NCBI GenBank assembly: GCA_905182285.1
Contig: CAJJAY010000012.1
Location: 1-64,000, forward strand
Source: an uncultured Amylibacter sp.
GTDB taxonomy: Bacteria; Pseudomonadota; Alphaproteobacteria; Rhodobacterales; Rhodobacteraceae
Direction of reading: 5' to 3'
DNA: 64,000 nucleotides
The number at the start of each line of letters is the position of its first letter. Within the stretch, counting starts at the first letter, position 1. Shown here piece by piece: positions 9,940 to 20,245 of this stretch. The notes under the pieces were generated by a model that saw nothing but the letters and a program-made list of their open reading frames with translations, did no database searches and was not told where the DNA came from. Made by a program: the position numbers and the translations under genes.

Positions 9940-10685
9940 TAGATTTTCTCCAAATTACGATCAAGCCATCCAAGAAAGCCAGAAGTTTCGGTAGCAATAG
10001 GTGCTAATAATGGCGCCAAAATATCAATTTCATTACCCTGGTCTTTTGGACGTGGTGGCAAATATTTATTTACTGGTTTAGTTCCAAGCTCTGGCATTAA
10101 GTCCATACCACCACGCTCTTCAACTAATTTTGACACAGCACTATCTGCATCGCCCAAATCTCCAAAATGACGTGCACCCGATGGACATGTACGAACACAT
10201 GCAGGCTCACGATCTTCTTCCGGTAAATTTTCATTATAAATTCGATCAACACAAAGTGTACATTTCTTCATTACACCTGCAGCCTGATCAAGTTCACGAG
10301 CCCCATATGGACACGCCCATGCGCAAAGACCACACCCGATGCATGCGTCTTCATTCACTAAAACGATACCATCTTCAGCTCGCTTGTAGCTTGCCCCAGT
10401 TGGGCACACAGTTACGCAAGGTGCATCTTCACAATGAAGGCAAGACTTTGGAAAGTGTATTGTTTGAGCTGCGCCCTGCTCTGGCTGAACTTCGTAAGAA
10501 TGCACACGATTTAAAAAAGTACCAGATGGATTTTCACCATAAGCATCTTGATCAGATAATGGCGCTCCATAATTTTCTGTATTCCAGCCTTTACACGAAA
10601 TAACGCACGCATGGCAGCCTACACATGTATCTAGATCAATTACTAATCCAAGTTTTACATCAGATTTAGGGGGTAATGCGGTCAT
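9939..10685 (-). CDS. soeB: 4Fe-4S ferredoxin subunit, DmsB/SoeB-like
   Basis: Four cysteine clusters: CVGCHACVISC, CLHCEDAPCVTVCP, CIGCGLCAWACP, CTLCVDRI. Start set at MTALPPKSD. Confidence 0.78.
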   Translation of the reverse strand: MTALPPKSDVKLGLVIDLDTCVGCHACVISCKGWNTENYGAPLSDQDAYGENPSGTFLNRVHSYEVQPEQGAAQTIHFPKSCLHCEDAPCVTVCPTGASYKRAEDGIVLVNEDACIGCGLCAWACPYGARELDQAAGVMKKCTLCVDRIYNENLPEEDREPACVRTCPSGARHFGDLGDADSAVSKLVEERGGMDLMPELGTKPVNKYLPPRPKDQGNEIDILAPLLAPIATETSGFLGWLDRNLEKI

Positions 10686-13486
10686 GTTCCCACCTTCCAA
10701 GTTAAGTTCTTAGGGCCTTTACCAACTGGTGATTTCTGTGCCGGTATATTTGGCTCACATTCACTTGGTGCACCCACTTTTTCAATTGCAACTTTCAAAT
10801 CAAACCACGCAGCCTGTCCAGTAATTGGATCTGAATTAGCCCAACGCATGCCGTCACCTTTAGGTGGCATAAGTTCATGAATTAAATGATTCAGTAAAAA
10901 GCCTTTTGTTGCCTCAGGAGCTTTTTCGTCTAAAGCCCAAGCACCTTTTCGTTTCCCAATAGCGTTCCACGTCCATATTGTATTTTCATTTAATGCTGCT
11001 TGGTGTGCAACTGGCACTGTAATCTCACCGTGTGGCGAAGATACTTTTGCCCAGTCACCTTCTTTAAAGTCATTTTCTTGCCAAATTTTCGTTGGGACAT
11101 ATAATGGGTTTACTCCATGGATTTGTCTTAACCATGCATTCTGAGTTCCCCATGAGTGATACATAGCCATTGGACGTTGTGTCAGTGCATGAATAGGAAA
11201 ATCTTTATCTGTTGAGTTATTCCATACTGGGAGAGGGCTCATTGCCTCTCGAACCCGTTCTCGAAGATGCTCTGGAGGCTGTCTTTCTCCATGGCCTTCT
11301 GCAGCTAATTGGAATTTACGCATTGGTTCCACATAAAGCTGAAATAAATAAGGAGATGGTGCATCAAATAATCCCATCCCAACAGCCCATTCTTGGTAGG
11401 CCATATTCCATGGTTTATAATAAGAAGCATCTTCCTTGATATGTTCAACAAAGAAACCACCATTTTCAATATACTTATTAAGTTGCTCTGGATTTACTTC
11501 TCCACGACCTGAATCAGAGCCATCACCACGGAAACCAGCAAGTGGACCAATTCCAGGTTTTCTTTGGTGGTTAACAATATAATCAGCATAATCAGCAAAC
11601 TTTTGAGATCCATCTTCATTGGTAAAGTTTGGCAATCCAAGACGAGCTCCTAAATCACAAAGCACGGACTGAAAGCCTCGCACATCACGGTCTGGTTCTA
11701 TTACAGGCCAACGAATTGCATCCGCTGCACCATCAGCTTCACAAATTGGGCGATCTAATAGCGAAATACAATCATGGCGTTCAAGATAAGTTGCATCTGG
11801 GAGAACAAGATCAGCGTATGCAACCATTTCAGAAGAATATGCATCTGAGTAAATAATGTTTGGAATTACGTAGTCACCATTCTCATCTTTGTCAGTTAGC
11901 ATCTTCATGACACCACCGGTATTCATTGAAGAATTCCAAGACATGTTAGCCATATACATAAACAATGTATCTATTTTATATGGGTCACCAGCATGCGCGT
12001 TTGAAATAACCATGTGCATCAATCCATGTGATGACATAGGATTTTCCCAAGTAAATGCTTTATCAATGCGGGCTGCTGTACCATCTGCTTTTAAAGCAAG
12101 ATCTTCTGGTCCATGCGTAAAACCTAAATGGGGTCCATCGAGAGGTTTATTTGGCGCATAACCATAATGAGGTTTTGGGTGAATTTCTGATGATTTTGGA
12201 TATGGCGGCTTGAAACGGAAACCTCCAGGAACTTCAACACTTCCCAAAATAATTTGCAAAATATGTAAAGCTCTACATGTCTGGAAACCATTTGCATGCG
12301 CAGATATTCCTCGCATAGCATGGAAAGAGACAGGACGACCTGTCATTTTTGTATGCTTTTCACCGCGGAAATCAGTCCATTCAATCGGCAGGCTAATTTC
12401 TTGTTCAAATGCGACATGCGCTAATTCTGCTGCTAGGCGGCGAATTGTTTCTTCAGTAATACCACATCGCTCTGCTACATTTGCGGCGTCATGCTCAGGC
12501 GCCATATATGTTTCAGCCATTTTATGAAACACTGTTGTATGAGTAATGCCAGCTTGTCTGATTGACCCATTTAAATCTGGCTTAATGCCTTTTTTATCAT
12601 ACGCTACTTTTTTGCCAGACTTTAAATCAATAACTAGGGGCTTATTGTCTTTATCACGTAAAAATAAACCATAACTTTCACTATCTGGATTGCTATCCAA
12701 TAGAACTGGAGCATTTGTATATTGAGCCAGATAGTGGAGATCAATCTTCCCTGCCTTCATTAATTCATGAATAAGAGCTGTAATAAATAATCCATCAGTC
12801 CCTGGAGTTATTCCAACCCATTCATCAGCAATTGCATTATAACCCGTTCTAATTGGGTTAACGCCTACCACTTTAGCACCACGTTTTTTAAGCTTACCTA
12901 ATCCCATTTTTATAGGATTACTGTCATGATCTTCAGCAACACCAAAAAGCATAAACATTTTAGTATGATCCCAGTCAGGTTGACCAAACTCCCAAAATGC
13001 CCCACCCATTGTGTAAATACCAGCCGCAGCCATATTCACCGAACAGAAGCCACCGTGGGCTGCATAGTTTGGCGTACCAAATCCCTGTGCCCAAAAACTT
13101 GTAAATGACTGTGACTGATCTCGACCAGTAAAAAATGCTAATTTAGATGGATCATCAGCGCGAACTTTCGCAAGGCGTGTTGATGCAATCTCTAATGCTT
13201 CATCCCAGCTGATTTCTTCAAACTCACCTGAACCGCGTTCACCTACTCGTTTCAGAGGAGATCTCAAACGAGATGGTGCATTCACTTGCATAATTCCAGC
13301 AGATCCTTTGGCGCATAACACACCTTTATTCACTGGATGGTCACGGTTTCCCTCTATGTATGCTACCTTCCCTTCCTTCATATGAACATTGATGCCACAG
13401 CGGCATGCGCACATATAACACGTGGTTTTTCTAATCTCGTCAGATACTTTGGGGGAAGTGTCTATTACAGGTTGGGAATGATTCAT
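10682..13486 (-). CDS. soeA: Molybdopterin oxidoreductase catalytic subunit, SoeA-like (putative cytoplasm-facing sulfite dehydrogenase)
   Basis: MNHSQPVIDTSPKVSDEIRKTTCYMCACRCGINVHMKEGKVAYIEGNRDHPVNKGVLCAKGSAGIMQ; 4Fe-4S/bis-MGD family, no obvious Tat signal, soeABC gene order. DmsA/PhsA-like substrate is not excluded. Confidence 0.75.
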   Translation of the reverse strand: MNHSQPVIDTSPKVSDEIRKTTCYMCACRCGINVHMKEGKVAYIEGNRDHPVNKGVLCAKGSAGIMQVNAPSRLRSPLKRVGERGSGEFEEISWDEALEIASTRLAKVRADDPSKLAFFTGRDQSQSFTSFWAQGFGTPNYAAHGGFCSVNMAAAGIYTMGGAFWEFGQPDWDHTKMFMLFGVAEDHDSNPIKMGLGKLKKRGAKVVGVNPIRTGYNAIADEWVGITPGTDGLFITALIHELMKAGKIDLHYLAQYTNAPVLLDSNPDSESYGLFLRDKDNKPLVIDLKSGKKVAYDKKGIKPDLNGSIRQAGITHTTVFHKMAETYMAPEHDAANVAERCGITEETIRRLAAELAHVAFEQEISLPIEWTDFRGEKHTKMTGRPVSFHAMRGISAHANGFQTCRALHILQIILGSVEVPGGFRFKPPYPKSSEIHPKPHYGYAPNKPLDGPHLGFTHGPEDLALKADGTAARIDKAFTWENPMSSHGLMHMVISNAHAGDPYKIDTLFMYMANMSWNSSMNTGGVMKMLTDKDENGDYVIPNIIYSDAYSSEMVAYADLVLPDATYLERHDCISLLDRPICEADGAADAIRWPVIEPDRDVRGFQSVLCDLGARLGLPNFTNEDGSQKFADYADYIVNHQRKPGIGPLAGFRGDGSDSGRGEVNPEQLNKYIENGGFFVEHIKEDASYYKPWNMAYQEWAVGMGLFDAPSPYLFQLYVEPMRKFQLAAEGHGERQPPEHLRERVREAMSPLPVWNNSTDKDFPIHALTQRPMAMYHSWGTQNAWLRQIHGVNPLYVPTKIWQENDFKEGDWAKVSSPHGEITVPVAHQAALNENTIWTWNAIGKRKGAWALDEKAPEATKGFLLNHLIHELMPPKGDGMRWANSDPITGQAAWFDLKVAIEKVGAPSECEPNIPAQKSPVGKGPKNLTWKVGT

Positions 13487-13547
13487 AATGCCTCCTAAAC
13501 GTACCCCTAAATAGGATAACATTCTTATCAAAACAAACACTATTTTA

Positions 13548-13553
13548 ATTATA
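13548..13553 (-). promoter_or_regulatory. Predicted -10 element of the soeABC promoter
   Basis: TATAAT on the minus strand, about 62 nt before the soeA ATG; no good -35 at 17 bp. Confidence 0.5.
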
Positions 13554-13609
13554 GAAAGTAGTCTTCGAGAAAGCCGACAGTAAAGGCATTTTTGCGACAG
13601 TTTGTCGTT

Positions 13610-13948
13610 TTAAAACAGCCTTCCACCCAATGGGACGTTTTTATCTGGAGCAATTAAAACAACTGCTCCATTTTCATCTGGAACGCCCAAAACCAAAACT
13701 TCAGACTTTACTGGCCCAATTTGTCGGGATGGAAAATTTACAACTGCCATTACGCGTTTTCCCACTAATTCTTCAAGACTATAATGCACTGTGATTTGCG
13801 CCGAAGACTTTTTCTCACCAATGCTCTCACCAAAATTTATCCAAAGTTTATAGGCAGGTTTTCGTGCTTCTGGAAATGGTTCAGTGCGTGTAATTTCTCC
13901 AACTCGAACATCAACCGCCATAAACTCATCAAATGTAATTTCACTCAT
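13610..13948 (-). CDS. csaA: tRNA-binding protein (CsaA/EMAP-type OB fold)
   Basis: 112 aa, FDEFMAVDVRVGEITRTEPFPEARKPAYKLWINFG...ALV-type OB-fold motifs, VVNFPSRQIG. Confidence 0.88.
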   Translation of the reverse strand: MSEITFDEFMAVDVRVGEITRTEPFPEARKPAYKLWINFGESIGEKKSSAQITVHYSLEELVGKRVMAVVNFPSRQIGPVKSEVLVLGVPDENGAVVLIAPDKNVPLGGRLF

Positions 13949-14769
13949 GCTTTTCCTAATTCTTTACTTCGATTAGCTGCAGCTTTAACGCCTTCCAATA
14001 GCACTTTTGGAAATCCAGTTTCTACATCCATTAAAATTTCTAATGCCGCTTGAGTTGTACCCCCTGGTGAGGTCACATTAACCCTCAATTGTTCTGGACT
14101 TTCCTCTGAGTGGAACGCAAGTGCTCCAGCTCCTGCAACTGTCTTCTTAGCCAACTTCATAGCCAACTGCGCTGACAAACCTTGATCTACTCCAGCTGCA
14201 GCTAACGCTTCAATTAAATGAAATACATATGCGGGCCCAGATCCTGAAACAGCTGTTACTGCATCCATTTGAGATTCTGATTCCAAAACAACTGTATCGC
14301 CTACTGCCTGTAAAAGGGTCTCACAAAGTTTAATATCATGATTTGAACTATTACTGTTACCAATAAGGGCTGATATTCCTTGCCCGATTGCCGCTGGAGT
14401 GTTGGGCATTGCTCTCACTATTTTACAATTATTACCCAAAACAGATTGAAAGCTTTCAATAGATGTGCCCGCCGCAATAGATAAAAATACAGTATCAGTC
14501 CTCGCAATCACTTTTAGAGATGGCAAGGCTTCCCCCATCATCTGGGGTTTCACTGCTATAATACAAACAGCAGGTTCTTGAGGTAGCGTTTTATTTAAAT
14601 TTAATCCTTTTTCCTCAAGCTCATGCAACCATTCAGAAGGGAAAGGGTCTAGGACATATACCGAGCTTGGTTTCAAGCCATCAGCTAACCAACCCTGAAG
14701 CATTGCAGACCCCATTTTACCACAGCCCAATAGAACTAATCCTTTTTCAGAAACAGTCATTAAAGCCAT
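13945..14769 (-). CDS. proC: Pyrroline-5-carboxylate reductase
   Basis: LLGCGKMGSAMLQGWLADG, VRAMPNTPAAIGQGISAL, VSGSGPAYVFHLIEALAAAGVDQGL, TSPGGTTQAAL. Confidence 0.95.
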   Translation of the reverse strand: MALMTVSEKGLVLLGCGKMGSAMLQGWLADGLKPSSVYVLDPFPSEWLHELEEKGLNLNKTLPQEPAVCIIAVKPQMMGEALPSLKVIARTDTVFLSIAAGTSIESFQSVLGNNCKIVRAMPNTPAAIGQGISALIGNSNSSNHDIKLCETLLQAVGDTVVLESESQMDAVTAVSGSGPAYVFHLIEALAAAGVDQGLSAQLAMKLAKKTVAGAGALAFHSEESPEQLRVNVTSPGGTTQAALEILMDVETGFPKVLLEGVKAAANRSKELGKA

Positions 14770-14795
14770 GTAATTATCCTTATTTTAAATCCAAA

Positions 14796-15299
14796 TTATG
14801 CGTGACCATAAGCTTCCGCAATAGCTACATCCATTGCAGAGGCAGGTGTTTGATCGCCCCAACAAGCCAGTTGGAATGCTGGGTAATACCGCTCACATGC
14901 TGTAACTGCCATGTGAAGAAGATGGTCAATTTGATCAGCACTTACGATAGCACCACCTGATAAAACTAAACCATATCGAAATACCATCATTTTATGTTCT
15001 CGCCAGTATGAGAATCCACCAGTCCAACAATCATCATTTGCTAGATTTAATGCTTCAAACAGTTCTGGTAATTTTTCTTTAGGCGGATCTAGGTCGAATG
15101 AAGATACTAATCTAAGTGTCTCATCATATCCTGACCAAGCTAAGTTTACAGAATAAGTTCTCCACTTACCCTCAACCATCATAGCTATTTGATCATCCCC
15201 AACTCGGTCAAAATCCCATGAACGATTCTTGATTAAGTTTTCAACTATATCAATCGGGTGAATTTCACTTTCACTCAAGTAATGCTCTGTATCTGCCAC
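14796..15299 (-). CDS. YbjN domain-containing protein
   Basis: 167 aa; LNLANDDCWTGGFSYWREHKMMVFRYGLVLSGGAIVSADQI, upstream of proC as in other alphaproteobacteria. Confidence 0.8.
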   Translation of the reverse strand: MADTEHYLSESEIHPIDIVENLIKNRSWDFDRVGDDQIAMMVEGKWRTYSVNLAWSGYDETLRLVSSFDLDPPKEKLPELFEALNLANDDCWTGGFSYWREHKMMVFRYGLVLSGGAIVSADQIDHLLHMAVTACERYYPAFQLACWGDQTPASAMDVAIAEAYGHA

Positions 15300-15569
15300 T
15301 TCTAGCCCTCTTTTTGGGAGGAAAACACGCCACTAAATGCAGGTGCTAACCCAATGAGTCGAGGTTTATTAATTACCCCTTACTACATATAGTGTGCCAG
15401 CAAATGCATTCTGTAAAGTTATTTATTTGTAAAAAAACAATCTATCCCCAAGTAAATTTGGTTATCCACAGATATTTAATATTTATTTTTGAATATCTAC
15501 CAGGTTCCAAATGCTATGGAAAAAAATATGCCAAAATCAATAAATTTATAGAATCAATTTATTGATTTA

Positions 15570-15830
15570 TTATTTTTTTGCTTTTGGAGATTTTTTCTTC
15601 TCAAAAGCATCTAATCGCTTTGAGAGCGCAATATTTTCTTCACGAGCTTTTTGGGCCATTGCCTTGACTGCGTCAAATTCTTCTCGCGTTACAAAGTCTC
15701 GATCAGCCAACCATCGGTCAATCCAGCTTTTCATAGTTGTTTCAGCTTCTTCTTTTGCACCCTGAGCAACGCCCATTGCGCTTGTCATAACTTTTGACAT
15801 GTCATCAAAAAATTTGTTGTTGGTTTGCAT
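15570..15830 (-). CDS. ubiK: UbiK-family accessory factor (YqiC/BMFP)
   Basis: 86 aa: FFDDMSKVMTSAMGVAQGAKEEAET...FVTREEFDAVKAMAQKAREENIALSKRLDAFE. Confidence 0.85.
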   Translation of the reverse strand: MQTNNKFFDDMSKVMTSAMGVAQGAKEEAETTMKSWIDRWLADRDFVTREEFDAVKAMAQKAREENIALSKRLDAFEKKKSPKAKK

Positions 15831-15948
15831 ATTCAGGCTCCAAAGATTGTGTTATTCTTTATATATGGTATTTTTTTACGACTTTGCCAATGGTAGCTTG
15901 ACACACTGGGACACCAAACCGCACAAACAACTAAAACGGATGGCTTAA

Positions 15949-16839
15949 ATGCTAGCAATATTACCTTTCCCAAACATTGATCCAATTCTTATTTCTTTTG
16001 AAATAATGGAACGTAATTTTGCAATCCATTGGTACGCAATATCATATATTGCAGGGTTTCTTTGCGCTTTGGCTTGGATGCGATTTGAAGTTAGTAAACT
16101 AGATTTATGGCAAGACAATACCCCCCCTCTCACAAAAACTAAAATTGAAGATGTAATTACATGGATGATCATAGGAACAATATTAGGTGGTCGGCTTGGA
16201 TATGTATTATTTTATCAGTTCGAGGCTTTCCTATTAGATCCACTTAGAATAATTCGAGTATGGGAAGGTGGCATGTCCTTTCATGGTGGCTTTATGGGCG
16301 TTATATTAGCCGGCCTCCTTTACTGCAGAAAAACAAATAGTAATCCATGGTCGGTCGGTGATTTAATTGCATCAAGTAGTTGCTTTGGTCTTTTATTTGG
16401 CCGTATTGCAAACTTTATTAATGCAGAACTTTGGGGCCGCCCAACTGATGCCCCTTGGGGTATTGCCTTCCCTACACAAGCAGCCCAAAACTGTGGTCAG
16501 GCTTTAGGTGAAATATGCGGTCGACACCCATCTCAATTATATGAAGCCGCTTTAGAAGGTATAATACTTTTCGCAGTAATGGCCTTCTTAATATTCAAGC
16601 GGCACTGGTTTAAGATACCAGGTCAAATCATAGGAATATTTTTTATTGGATACGGCTTAGCTCGTGTGATCGTCGAAAGTTTCAGACAGGCAGATTTACA
16701 GTTTATATCTATTGATAATCCAAACGGATATATAATACGAATTTACGAACTTGGACTAACAATGGGGCAAACCCTATCTATTCCAATGGTCTTCATTGGA
16801 ATTTTAATAATTTACATGGCAAGAAGACGCGTAAAATGA
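15949..16839 (+). CDS. lgt: Prolipoprotein diacylglyceryl transferase
   Basis: MLAILPFPNIDPILISFEI, GGRLGYVLFYQ, WEGGMSFHGGFMGV, GRIANFINAELWGRPTD, HPSQLYEA. Confidence 0.97.
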   Translation: MLAILPFPNIDPILISFEIMERNFAIHWYAISYIAGFLCALAWMRFEVSKLDLWQDNTPPLTKTKIEDVITWMIIGTILGGRLGYVLFYQFEAFLLDPLRIIRVWEGGMSFHGGFMGVILAGLLYCRKTNSNPWSVGDLIASSSCFGLLFGRIANFINAELWGRPTDAPWGIAFPTQAAQNCGQALGEICGRHPSQLYEAALEGIILFAVMAFLIFKRHWFKIPGQIIGIFFIGYGLARVIVESFRQADLQFISIDNPNGYIIRIYELGLTMGQTLSIPMVFIGILIIYMARRRVK

Positions 16840-17897
16840 CTGCACTAAGTGATATCATAATAAATCAAATAAAACGTTTCGGCCCAATGCCTGTCTCAGA
16901 ATACATGACACTCTGCCTACTTCACCCTGAGCATGGGTATTATACAAATCGAGACGCACTCGGAGCATCTGGTGATTTTACAACCGCGCCAGAAATCAGT
17001 CAAATGTTTGGAGAATTAATTGGTCTCACAATCGCCCAAGCTTGGATTGATCAGGGAATGCCCAAACCATTTGTCCTAGCAGAATTAGGCCCTGGAAATG
17101 GGACGCTCATGGCAGATATTTTGCGCGCTACTAAATCTGTTCCAAAATTTCACTCATCAATGGATTTGCATTTGATTGAAGCAAGTCCAGAAATGAGAAA
17201 ACGTCAAAAGTCAGCTCTCGATGGATTTTGCGTCACATGGCTAGATTACTTTTCTGAATTACCACAAAAACCACTTTTTTTAGTGGCAAACGAATTCTTT
17301 GATTGCCTTCCAATTAAACAATATCGACGAACAGCAGAAGGTTGGCAGGAACAAATGATTGGTGCAGATGAAAACCAACTTCATTTTATTTTGGGCACTG
17401 CAACATCTGAAGATGTTTTTACAAAAAGTAATGATATTCCAAATGGAGATATGCTGGAGATTTCAGCTTCGAGTGTTGCCTTTGCTTCTGCTATAGGTGA
17501 GCATGTTAATACTAATGGTGGCTGTGCTATTATAATTGACTACGGTGAATGGGATAGCGACGGCGATAGTCTGCAAGCTATTCAAAACCATAATAAGATT
17601 GACCCCTTAACAAATTGTGGGGCGGCTGATCTAACGGCTCATGTAAGCTTTAGAGATTTAACAAATGCAGCATCCAAACATGCAAAAGTTAGTTCAACAA
17701 TTCCACAAGGAATACTCCTAGAACGCCTCGGAATAACTCAACGTGCTCAAACGTTGGCAAAAAATATAGATGGGAAAGCATTAGAAACCCATATCTCAGC
17801 GCACAAACGCTTGACCCACCCAGATGAAATGGGAAAGTTGTTCAAAGCCATTGCAATAATACCTAATCATACTGACTTGCCCACAGGATTTAATTAA
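16836..17897 (+). CDS. SAM-dependent methyltransferase, MidA/NDUFAF7 family
   Basis: GPMPVSEYMTLCLLHPEHGYYTNRDALGASGDFTTAPEISQMFGELIG, AELGPGNGTLMADILRA, VANEFFDCLPIKQY. Confidence 0.93.
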   Translation: MTALSDIIINQIKRFGPMPVSEYMTLCLLHPEHGYYTNRDALGASGDFTTAPEISQMFGELIGLTIAQAWIDQGMPKPFVLAELGPGNGTLMADILRATKSVPKFHSSMDLHLIEASPEMRKRQKSALDGFCVTWLDYFSELPQKPLFLVANEFFDCLPIKQYRRTAEGWQEQMIGADENQLHFILGTATSEDVFTKSNDIPNGDMLEISASSVAFASAIGEHVNTNGGCAIIIDYGEWDSDGDSLQAIQNHNKIDPLTNCGAADLTAHVSFRDLTNAASKHAKVSSTIPQGILLERLGITQRAQTLAKNIDGKALETHISAHKRLTHPDEMGKLFKAIAIIPNHTDLPTGFN

Positions 17898-18655
17898 TGA
17901 CGCTACAAATTATTACATCAGACTATTTGGCTACTCATAGGCATGGTTTTTTTACGCGCCATGGCGGCATATCCAGTGGAATATACAAAGGTTTAAATTG
18001 CGGTGCTGGCTCAACTGACCAAGTAGACGCAGTCAAAAAAAATAAACTATTGGTCTGTGATGCAATGGGTGTTTCTTTAGATAAATTAGTTACAGTTCAT
18101 CAGGTCCATTCAGCAGATGTAATTATAAGTACCGAACAGTCCAATGGCCTTGCACAAAAAGCTGACGCAATTGTGTCAAAATCAAAAGGCTTAGCACTTG
18201 GAATTCTTACAGCAGATTGTGCACCAATTCTATTTTGTGATCCAAATTCAGGTGTTGTGGGCGCAGCACATTCTGGTTGGCAAGGCGCAATAAAAGGTAT
18301 CGCGCAAAATACAATCACAAAAATGATTGAAATAGGTGCAGATATTGCAAATATTCAAGCTGTTGTAGGCCCGTGTATTAGCCAAAAAAATTATGAAGTT
18401 GGGGAAGAGTTTCTTGAGAACTTCCTAATAGATGATCAGTATAACATGAGATTTTTTGCAAACGGAAAAAATGATAAATACCAATTCGATTTGCCTGGCT
18501 TCTGCCTCCATTCTTTAAGAAATGCTGGAGTTACTAAGCCTGAATGGACTGGACATTGCACATATGAAGATGGAAACAAGTTTTATTCTTACAGAAAATC
18601 TACACATTTAAACGAACCTGATTATGGCCGCCTTATTTCTGTTATTTCTGTTTAG
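17897..18655 (+). CDS. pgeF: Peptidoglycan editing factor PgeF (YfiH/laccase-domain)
   Basis: HGFFTRHGGISSGIYKGLNCG, VHQVHSADVI, TADCAPILFCDP, AHSGWQGAIKGI, GPCISQKNYEVG. Confidence 0.94.
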   Translation: MTLQIITSDYLATHRHGFFTRHGGISSGIYKGLNCGAGSTDQVDAVKKNKLLVCDAMGVSLDKLVTVHQVHSADVIISTEQSNGLAQKADAIVSKSKGLALGILTADCAPILFCDPNSGVVGAAHSGWQGAIKGIAQNTITKMIEIGADIANIQAVVGPCISQKNYEVGEEFLENFLIDDQYNMRFFANGKNDKYQFDLPGFCLHSLRNAGVTKPEWTGHCTYEDGNKFYSYRKSTHLNEPDYGRLISVISV

Positions 18656-19121
18656 GTAAAGGAATAGGTACACCAGGAACATCTTTTGCACACCTAATGA
18701 CAAGAGATGTCTTCACACTAGCAACGTTCACGGCACTTGTAAGATTTTCTGTTAAAAATGTTTGAAAGCTTGAAAGATCTGGGGCAACGCATTTTAATAC
18801 AAAGTCAATTTCGCCATTTAGCATATGGCACTCACGCACATAATCCCATTCTTTACATTTTGCCTCAAAGGCTTGCAAATCTGCTTCCGCTTGAGAATGC
18901 AATCCAACCATTGCAAAAACTTGCACATCAAATCCAAGCGCCTTGCCATCCACAATGCCATGATATCCTCTAATAAGCCCTACATCTTCCAGCGCTCGAA
19001 TTCTTCGCAAACATGGCGGTGCCGACAGCCCCACTTGTGTAGAAATCTCAACGTTACTCATTCTCCCATCTTCCTGGAGAAGTTTTAGAATTTGAAGATC
19101 AATTGCATCAAGCTTATGCAT
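18642..19121 (-). CDS. Lrp/AsnC family transcriptional regulator
   Basis: LDAIDLQILKLLQEDGRMSNVEISTQVGLSAPPCLRRIRALEDVGLIRGY plus RAM domain. Confidence 0.93.
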   Translation of the reverse strand: MHKLDAIDLQILKLLQEDGRMSNVEISTQVGLSAPPCLRRIRALEDVGLIRGYHGIVDGKALGFDVQVFAMVGLHSQAEADLQAFEAKCKEWDYVRECHMLNGEIDFVLKCVAPDLSSFQTFLTENLTSAVNVASVKTSLVIRCAKDVPGVPIPLPKQK

Positions 19122-19241
19122 TCAATAGTTCCCTGTTTCACATATTCGTACACTATCATTCTATTTTGCGCAATTAAATTACAATACCTTGTAATAAAAT
19201 AAGCATTTAAATCTAATTAAAATGGTTCAAATTTTCTTTAA

Positions 19242-20225
<984 letters not shown>

Positions 20226-20245
20226 ACTTAAGATTATTTATTTTT

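Noticed and set aside
10130-10603. 157-aa + strand ORF
   Set aside because: Antisense shadow ORF within soeB; His/Leu/Gln-rich composition typical of an out-of-frame translation, while soeB has intact 4Fe-4S motifs.
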